Shown: one piece after another, positions 16,801 to 21,087 of the stretch | How the letters are laid out: each line of letters starts with the position of its first letter | Position numbering within the stretch: the stretch's first letter is position 1 | From: CAZFVY01 sp964522665 | GTDB lineage: Bacteria > Verrucomicrobiota > Verrucomicrobiia > Limisphaerales > CAZFVY01 | Direction of reading: 5' to 3' | Assembly: GCA_964522665.1 (NCBI GenBank) | Contig: CAZFVY010000121.1 | Coordinates: 1 to 21,087 of the forward strand | DNA: 21,087 nucleotides | Position numbers and translations under genes: made by a program | The notes under the pieces: model-generated | The model's database searches: none | Seen by the model: the letters and a program-made list of their open reading frames with translations, nothing else | What the model was told of the DNA's origin: nothing

Positions 16801-17233
16801 CGTCGCCTTTGGCGGCTTGCGGCGCGTTGCGGCAAGCGTCCAGCAACAACACGCGCTTGCGTGCAGCCATACGGCCAACGGCTTTCCGCAGTCGGGTTAA
16901 CGGTAGGCTGCACGCGTCCGGATGCGCCCAAATGCTGTCAAGAGTGAGCAAATAACCGGCGCCATCGACCTCGACGCCATGGCCAGAAAAGAAGACCAGC
17001 ACCAAATCCTCCGGCTGGACCTCGATCGCCAACTCATCCAAAGCGCTTACCAGCGTGTGGGTGTCCGGCGCTCCATCACCGCCGTCATCGACCAGCAGCG
17101 TGACATGATGAAAACCGCAACGTTCGCGCAAGCGAGCCGCGAGCGCTTTGGCATCGGCGCCGGCGCACCGTAGCGGCGCGATATGTATATCGCGATATCG
17201 TTCGACGCCGACTACTAGGGCGAACTTCTTCAC
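13805..17233 (-). CDS. Caspase-like (peptidase C14) protease with Sel1 and helical repeats and C-terminal membrane helices
   Basis: The 1142-residue protein begins KKFALVVGVERYRD at a GTG (17233) with GAGAG upstream; an in-frame TTG at 17296 would add 21 residues of no domain character. Residues 1-255 are a caspase fold: catalytic His85 in FFSGHGVE and Cys134 in LLLDACRN, both intact, with YLLTLDS between. Then come degenerate Sel1 repeats (326-407), about five 'AW..A.....Y..YL..YP.G..A..A' helical repeats (417-628), a Pro-rich linker (629-821) and five exact-length 36-residue Sel1 repeats (822-1001). Three hydrophobic segments (about 1062-1080, 1085-1105, 1122-1140) should anchor it in the membrane with the protease in the cytosol. 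Bacterial caspase homologues act in stress- or phage-triggered cell death; the substrate here is unknown. Genes for a helical-repeat protein (upstream) and an SPFH/DUF4384 protein (downstream) share its strand. Confidence 0.9.
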   Translation of the reverse strand: MKKFALVVGVERYRDIHIAPLRCAGADAKALAARLRERCGFHHVTLLVDDGGDGAPDTHTLVSALDELAIEVQPEDLVLVFFSGHGVEVDGAGYLLTLDSIWAHPDACSLPLTRLRKAVGRMAARKRVLLLDACRNAPQAAKGDGGNPMSEAMSKDILAVGQFKSDPGVAMATFSACRPGQRAFEWLQKGHGVFSYFLFEGLDGGAWDGSRLELQRLASYTEKGVIDWCRRSPGMDGLQHPWFNMEGSPEPILLVDGPGRPIANAKRLTASPDPESAEDAELRASTASHIKKCLKRLESGQPATEPVEGLSVHFIDDWQLGAEKGWPDAQWLLGVCHEFGWGVARDDAQMVEWYRKSAEQGLSLAQQSLGDCLAKARGTTKSLGEAQRWYRLAATAGHPNAKSALEAIELETSDDNVWNEALLKDDPGSYAAYLESHPEGRHAQKAKELHAEGADWRAANAASNREKVWDGPTDLEKALEAYLRKWPNGSHSKIARANLDDIQDDRAWKMAVEANSLVAFRNYLKSHPMGGHASEANAAADKLQAEALAWEAACERPATASYKRFLSDYPDSAYASEARRFIRDYSSDELAWRSAVDRNTVAAFSEYLAKYPQGNQAAVAKERVKTLADAVKGMVDEQAQRAKPGRGGLRSAQVPARRQGLTKPLLKGEVEHLPPKVTVDAAGQSETETVRVSLPPKPQAPPKIVIPPIAPPTKAGEQELGKPARRLQDQTVPNVLHSKSGAALGATREPEEKQNRPGVVPPAGLISSDRETARLALLGSLSKKVDATPLPPEPQTYPMTDVPASPPTQTSLRVNAAEQISAEAQNKLGIRYASGQGVEQDYGEAVRWFTKAAEQGQAVAQYNLGLCYYNGQGVAQNYCEAVRWYTKAAEQGHAQAQSNLGLCYDNGQGVAQDYGTAIRWYTKAAEQGHAVAQSKLGICYYKGQGVPRDYGAAVRWYAKAAEKGHAKAQYCLGLCYENGHGVKKDGGEAAKWYRKAAELGHVEARSKLNALRGNQSENPPHHVPTLPIVLSPGPVYSTPTRIPEKQSPPHGSDLWPAHEPKVGGVAVFFGILVLICSTYPVRSGGLYWIILDGFLCSVFVLMAYGAGVDQKCASDRLLHRLGRTLALAGLFVYAWRVWTFFH
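14231..14770 (-). repeat. Five tandem 108-bp units encoding Sel1 repeats
   Basis: The segment is exactly 540 bp, five units of 108 bp, each encoding a 36-residue Sel1 repeat of the form A.AQ..LG.CY.NGQGV..DY..A.RWY.KAAEQGH. The units share long stretches of nucleotide identity, which points to recent expansion and possible length variation between strains. Confidence 0.85.
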
Positions 17234-17559
17234 AGCCAATCTCTCGTTACCGCAAAACCGCCGTGAGCATTGCGACGAATCGTTCGGCTCTTGCAACCGG
17301 CGATCGACCGAAAGCCCGCGTCATCGACGCCAGACAACGATTCGTGACCAACTAAATTGCCAAGAACGCCGAGCGCTTTGGGTCTCACGGGCAACATTCA
17401 TTTACGCCAAAACATCAGATTTGATGCAAGTGCAAATCTGTTCGCGTCGTCCGTTTTGGGCGCGTGTGTCGGCGGATCAAGATGGCGTTGGAGCCGCCTG
17501 CCAGACGGTCAAGATGGAATCGGAAGGCCGCGACACCAGTTTAGATTTGTCGAGATCGC
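17234..17559. other. Gap between the helical-repeat gene and the caspase gene
   Basis: These 326 bp contain no gene I can support on either strand; the plus-strand open frames here are antisense shadows or low-quality frames. The size of the gap suggests the caspase gene has its own promoter rather than strict coupling to the upstream gene. Confidence 0.4.
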
Positions 17560-18025
17560 TTACCTGGCTAAACGTCTCGCCATCAACTCACACCTCTGTG
17601 CCGATTTCTCGTCCTTGAGCTTCTTCCATAAGCTGGCACACCGTTCCCACTCCCGGGGATTCTCAGCCGCCGATTCGACAACCTGGAGGCAGTTTATGGC
17701 TGCCGCGGAATCCCCGAGGATCTCCTGCCAGCCATCTACACAGCGATCCCAATCAGATACATATTCCGCAACCGATTGAGCCAGTTGCAGGCAGCGACTA
17801 GCTGCGCCGACGTCATTAAACGTAAATCGCCACACGCTTGCGCAACTAATCCAATCCTTCGACACTCTAGCGCCCGATTCGGCCTTTCGCAGGCAGCGCT
17901 TGACGGACGTCGTATCTTGGAGAACTTCACTCCAGCCGCGGATACAATAGTCCATCATATCATCGAAGCTTCTTGCGACCGATTCAGCCATTTGCAGGCA
18001 CCGATTGGACGCGATAATGTCTCTA
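17560..18025 (-). pseudogene. C-terminal part of an IS630-interrupted helical-repeat (TPR-like) protein
   Basis: The frame encodes four repeats of 34-35 residues and a short cap: RCLQMAESVARSFDD, DTTSVKRCLRKAESGA, DVGAASRCLQLAQSVAEY and DSAAAINCLQVVESAAEN, each followed by a W..C...W helix, then QRCELMARRLAR and a stop at 17560. The consensus 'A..RCL..AESAA...DW..CA.AWQ.I..D' is that of an alpha-alpha solenoid of TPR type; I do not recognise a named family. The ATG further upstream (18114) lies inside the IS and is not the true start. Joining at the TA duplication to the piece ending at 19156 gives a continuous frame. The encoded region stops 326 bp before the caspase gene on the same strand, so a sensor or scaffold role for the caspase is a reasonable inference. 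Confidence 0.8.
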
Positions 18026-18079
18026 TACACAGCGTCATAAATAATTGCGCATACAGCTCTGATGTGTTTCAATGTGGCT

Positions 18080-18607
18080 ATGAAGCCACTGAAAATTAGT
18101 GATGCCGAAACCATGATTCTCGGACTGCAAGACGAAATCCGTCGTTCGGATGAGTCTCGATATGATCACCGCCTTCACGGCGTGCTGTTGGTAGCTCATG
18201 GCATCAGTTGCCGTGAAGCGGCCGGTGTGCTGGGCGACTCGCCGCGCACGGTGGAGAACTGGGTGCATCGTTTTGAAAAAGATGGCTTGGCCGGACTGAC
18301 CGAGGGCGAACGCCCTGGCCGCCCTTCACGCTTGAGTCCGGCTCAATTGGCCGACGTGGAGACCGCCTTGCGGCAAACCCCAGCTGCGGCCGGAGTGGAA
18401 GGCGGCGGCGTTTGGGATGGCAAAACCCTCTCCCGTTACTTGGCGCAACAGTTCGGAGTGGAACTGAAGGCGCGCCAGTGCCAGCGGCTGTTTCGACAGT
18501 TGGGCTTTCGCCTGCGCAAGCCGCGCCCCTTAATCGCTCAAGCTGATGCGCAGGCACAAGCCACGCATAAAAAAACTCCGCGCACTGGCAAGAAATCCCG
18601 CCGTTGA
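18080..18607 (+). CDS. IS630 transposase, N-terminal ORF (helix-turn-helix domains)
   Basis: The frame from ATG 18080 (MKPLKISDAETM) carries an HTH_23/29-like domain (HGISCREAAGVLGDSPRTVENWVHRF given as its key words GISCREAAGVLG and RTVENWVHRF), the GRPSRLSPAQL linker and a winged-helix region (LSRYLAQQFGVELKARQCQR; LFRQLGFRLRKPRP). This is the end-binding half of an IS630 transposase. An upstream ATG at 18062 is possible. It overlaps the catalytic ORF, which lies in a different frame. Confidence 0.88.
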   Translation: MKPLKISDAETMILGLQDEIRRSDESRYDHRLHGVLLVAHGISCREAAGVLGDSPRTVENWVHRFEKDGLAGLTEGERPGRPSRLSPAQLADVETALRQTPAAAGVEGGGVWDGKTLSRYLAQQFGVELKARQCQRLFRQLGFRLRKPRPLIAQADAQAQATHKKTPRTGKKSRR

Positions 18608-19127
18608 TTTGTGGGCGATTGATGAAGTTCATTTTCAACAGCACGGTTCCCGCGCCAGAATGTGGATCCCGCCCGAGGTGGACGATCCGGTGGTGCGGCA
18701 CCACCCCACGCGCAAGAGCGTCGGTTATTTCGGTGCCGTCCGTCTGCGCGACGGAAAGTTTATCTTCCACCGCGAAGCCAACCGTTTTGACGCCGTGACC
18801 ACCTGGAACTTTCTTCGCCAATTGCGACAATGCAGTCGCCGGGCCGGTCGCCGAGTGGTTGTGATCACCGATAACGCCAAGTTTCACCATGCCAAGCTTC
18901 ACGCCGGGTGGCGGGCAGAGCAGGAACCCCAGTTCGTATTGAGTTACTTGCGGCCCTACAGTCCGGATTTGAATCCGATCGAACGAGTCTGGAAACTGAC
19001 GCGCCGGCTTCGCCTTCACAACCGTTATTTCCCCACTCTGGAAGCAGTGGTCGAGGCAGTCGAGGAGCTGTTTGAATGCTGGAAACAGCCCAACGAAACC
19101 CTCAGAAGGTTGTGTGCCGTTGCTTAA
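18546..19127 (+). CDS. IS630 transposase, C-terminal catalytic ORF (DDE)
   Basis: The frame holds the DDE triad: Asp in WAIDEVHFQQHG, Asp in VITDNAKFHHAK and Glu in SPDLNPIERVWK, the exact IS630/Tc1 signature, and ends LRRLCAVA. It overlaps the first ORF by 62 bp in the +1 frame. A run of seven A (18569-18575) in the overlap reads AAA AAA in both frames and could allow ribosomal or polymerase slippage to make one fused transposase. Catalytic residues are intact. Confidence 0.9.
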   Translation: MRRHKPRIKKLRALARNPAVDLWAIDEVHFQQHGSRARMWIPPEVDDPVVRHHPTRKSVGYFGAVRLRDGKFIFHREANRFDAVTTWNFLRQLRQCSRRAGRRVVVITDNAKFHHAKLHAGWRAEQEPQFVLSYLRPYSPDLNPIERVWKLTRRLRLHNRYFPTLEAVVEAVEELFECWKQPNETLRRLCAVA

Positions 19128-19155
19128 CATGCGTATTTATTTATGACGCTCTGTA

Positions 19156-19948
19156 TAAATATCGCTTGCCACGCTTTGGCACAGTCATACCAATCTTTTG
19201 AAACTTTGGCCGCGGATTCAGCCATTTGCAGGCGTTCGTTGGTGACGGCAGTTTCTTTGAGAATCGCTTGCCAGGCTTCGGCACACCGGATCCAAGTGGA
19301 CAAAAACGGTGCAGCGGATTCGGCGTTATGCAGGCATCGCCTAGCCGCGGCGGAGTCTTGGAAAATCGTTTGCCAAGCCTCGGCGCATCGGATCCAGACC
19401 CATGAATCTTGAGCAGCCGATTCGGCGGTTTGAAGGCAACATTTTGACGTTTCAGAGTCGTCAAAAAGAACCCTCCACGCCTCAGCCAGATCTACGAACC
19501 TAAATCTCCAGTCAAAGTCATCCGAGTGTGCTTTGGCCAACTCTGCTCCATTCACCAAACATTTCCGCGCGTATTCAAAATCATTGAACGCTGAGACCGC
19601 CAGTTCCGCGAGTGAGCGCTGTAACTTCACACTTCCAAGTGCCGCGGATACCTCTTGTTGGAAGCACCCGCGTGCCGACGTTTCGTCCGCAAATAATGCC
19701 ATCCACGCCTTTGCCCCGAGTGCACCGCTCGCCTTGGCCAATGTACGTTTCGCTTCCTCATGCTGTCCTAGCCTTCCGGCGAGAACCGCCGCCCAGAGGC
19801 ACGGTCCCAGAACTGTTTCCGCACCTTCGCCAGCAGATCTAGGCGGCGGGACGATCGCCCCACCAAAATAACGTCTCAGCGCAGCCACGAACCTGCCGTG
19901 CGGGGAGTCCGTTACCGGAGCTGAAATCAAGCATCGGGTTAGGAGCAA
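19156..19948 (-). pseudogene. N-terminal part of the IS630-interrupted helical-repeat protein, itself probably 5'-truncated
   Basis: About 264 codons read from a TTG at 19948, only nine bases after an in-frame stop that lies at the edge of the IS4 element. So the true N-terminus has probably been cut off by that insertion. The first 130 residues are helical and repeat-like but divergent (AKRTLAKASGALGAKAWMALF; EYARKCLVNGAELA). Then come clear units: DDSETSKCCLQTAESAA, DSAAARRCLHNAESAAPF and TAVTNERLQMAESAAKVSKDW, each ending AEAWQ.I, up to the IS630 target at 19156. Together with the part at 17560-18025 the remaining protein would be about 418 residues of TPR-like solenoid. Nothing catalytic is visible; binding or sensing is the usual role of such repeats. 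Confidence 0.78.
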
Positions 19949-19962
19949 TGCCGTTTAGGAAT

Positions 19963-21087
19963 TCAGGCGTAAATGGCGCCCACGGAGTATTCGACGGCTC
20001 CGGTGCGGCTGGTGTTTTTGCGCAATCGCGGCCAACTGCTGACCGGCTGGCGTAACGCGCGCGGACAGGATCGCGGTCGGCGTTTGGGGATGGCCATCTC
20101 GGCGATGCGTCGCAGGGTCCGCCGCACCACTAACCGCAGTTGCTCCGGGGCCAGCAAGTCTGCCGAGACCTCCAAGAACCCCCACAGTCCCTGAACGATC
20201 TGCATCGTTTTGAGAAAACTGATCCGCAAGACCCCGACCTGGCCCACCGCAGCGGCTTGGATCCGGTAATCCACCAACACCGCGTAGGCCAGGATCAGCG
20301 CCGCCACCTCCTGCATCGCGGTCAATGCCGTGTGGCTCTGCAAATAGGGAGTCGAACGCAGATCCACTTTCAACTCCTTATAAAAGAGTTCCTGTTCCCA
20401 GCGTCGGCCATACAAGGCCAGCAACTCCGCCGCCGGATGCTTTCTCCAATCCGTCAGGCTGGTCCACAAACGCACCGTCGTGGCCTGCCCGCGCCCACCC
20501 CGCTGCACCCGGCCCAGGATTTCCCGCACCAACCGCCGGCCCTTCCCGCCAGCAATCTCCACCAAGGCGCTGCCGTCGGAATACACTTCCAGCAAGCGCC
20601 GCTTGAGATTGCTTTTGACCCGCGCCAGGAAATGCCGCTGTCCCTCGGGCGGCAGGCCGACCAACAACTCGGGACTCCCGTAATAGCGGTCCTTGATCAA
20701 CAGACTCTTTTCCGGCAGGGCCGACAACACCCGCCGGGCCAGCGCCATCTCCGATTCCCCGCCGGCGCCGATGGCCGCCGCCAACGGATTGTGCAGCCCC
20801 AGTTCGACCATCAGCGCCACGCCCACCTTCGGAAAGGCTGCCCGGCCCCGCCTACTTTTGGCTTTGCGCATCTGCTTCTTGACTGGCGGCGTGTTGGTCA
20901 CTGAAAACTGACTCCCATCGACCCCGCACAATCGCAGTCCATGATAAAAGGCTCCGGGATGCTGGGCGGGCCGGGCCTTGGGCTTGAGCGCCGCCGCCAT
21001 GATCCGCTCGAACAACTCCAGCGGCAGCAGCGCCCGGCTGTCATCGGGCGGATCAAAACCGGCCACCGGTGGGCACTTCAAAACCGG
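19963..21087 (-). CDS. IS4-family transposase (5' end beyond window)
   Basis: About 374 codons are visible; the frame stays open to the right edge (P-V-L-K-C-P-P), so the true start lies outside. The DDE_Tnp_1 core shows Asp in CGVDGSQFSVT, Asp in LLIKDRYYGSPELL and the YREK signature YGRRWEQELFYKELK (Y-x2-R-x3-E-x6-K), which is diagnostic of IS4. The C-terminus (GAVEYSVGAIYA) and stop lie 15 bp from the start of the truncated helical-repeat frame. The element's left end is therefore around 19945-19962, but the terminal repeats and target duplication cannot be confirmed without the other end. Confidence 0.9.
   Translation of the reverse strand, partial: PVLKCPPVAGFDPPDDSRALLPLELFERIMAAALKPKARPAQHPGAFYHGLRLCGVDGSQFSVTNTPPVKKQMRKAKSRRGRAAFPKVGVALMVELGLHNPLAAAIGAGGESEMALARRVLSALPEKSLLIKDRYYGSPELLVGLPPEGQRHFLARVKSNLKRRLLEVYSDGSALVEIAGGKGRRLVREILGRVQRGGRGQATTVRLWTSLTDWRKHPAAELLALYGRRWEQELFYKELKVDLRSTPYLQSHTALTAMQEVAALILAYAVLVDYRIQAAAVGQVGVLRISFLKTMQIVQGLWGFLEVSADLLAPEQLRLVVRRTLRRIAEMAIPKRRPRSCPRALRQPVSSWPRLRKNTSRTGAVEYSVGAIYA

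Larger units (their letters stand above)
18026..19155 (+). mobile_element. IS630-family insertion sequence with TA target duplication
   Basis: The element is 1130 bp, flanked by TA at 18024-18025 and 19156-19157. The ends TACACAGCGTCATAAATA (left) and TACAGAGCGTCATAAATA (right, reversed) are terminal inverted repeats that continue to GCGCAT/ACGCAT, 27 bp in all. TA duplication is the hallmark of IS630/Tc1-mariner insertion. It sits in the linker between two repeats of the minus-strand solenoid gene, and removing it with one TA restores AWQAIF-RDII in frame. Confidence 0.92.

Overview
This window looks like a GC-rich chromosome segment from a Verrucomicrobiota-type bacterium, possibly Pedosphaera/Limisphaerales-like. 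That is inferred from the secreted proteins with an N-terminal 'EWASS..GPW..N...FYRVRG' module fused to formylglycine-generating-enzyme (FGE)-like domains, the weak ribosome binding sites and the load of transposases. No rRNA or marker gene is present to prove the taxon.

Layout. Positions 1-7790 read as ordinary chromosome: a PiT-type phosphate transporter cut by the window edge (minus), a secreted TIM-barrel/glycosidase-like protein (plus), a large class I SAM-dependent methyltransferase (minus), and a tandem pair of secreted FGE/sulfatase-modifying-factor-like proteins (plus). At 7995-8040 lies the detached 3' half of a tRNA-Val(UAC), from the anticodon loop to the encoded CCA. This is the usual scar left at one end of an element integrated into a tRNA gene. 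Its orientation puts the inserted DNA to the right, so everything from about 8041 to the window end is probably a genomic island whose other end, with the intact tRNA-Val, lies outside the window.

The island. Three non-transposase genes lie there, all on the minus strand and in this transcription order: (1) a protein of about 35-residue TPR-like helical repeats, split by an IS630-family element and probably cut at its N-terminus by an IS4-family element; (2) a 1142-residue caspase-like (C14) protease with an intact His/Cys dyad, two sets of Sel1 repeats, a second helical repeat type and C-terminal membrane helices; (3) a cytosolic protein with an N-terminal SPFH/band-7-like region, a long coiled coil and a C-terminal DUF4384-like domain. 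I read these as one candidate system, a solenoid sensor or scaffold, a membrane-tethered caspase and an SPFH/DUF4384 partner. It may act in regulated cell death or defence, but that function is inferred from domain content and is not shown by the sequence.

Decay by transposons. The cluster has been invaded repeatedly: an IS630 element with its TA duplication sits inside gene 1, and removing it with one TA copy restores the reading frame exactly. An IS256 remnant, a complete-looking IS3 element and an IS21 remnant lie between genes 2 and 3, and an IS4 element lies upstream of gene 1. The caspase and SPFH/DUF4384 genes remain intact open frames. The extra-genic DNA just inside the tRNA scar (8180-8660) is rich in inverted repeats, including a 149-bp unit with terminal inverted repeats that resembles a MITE.
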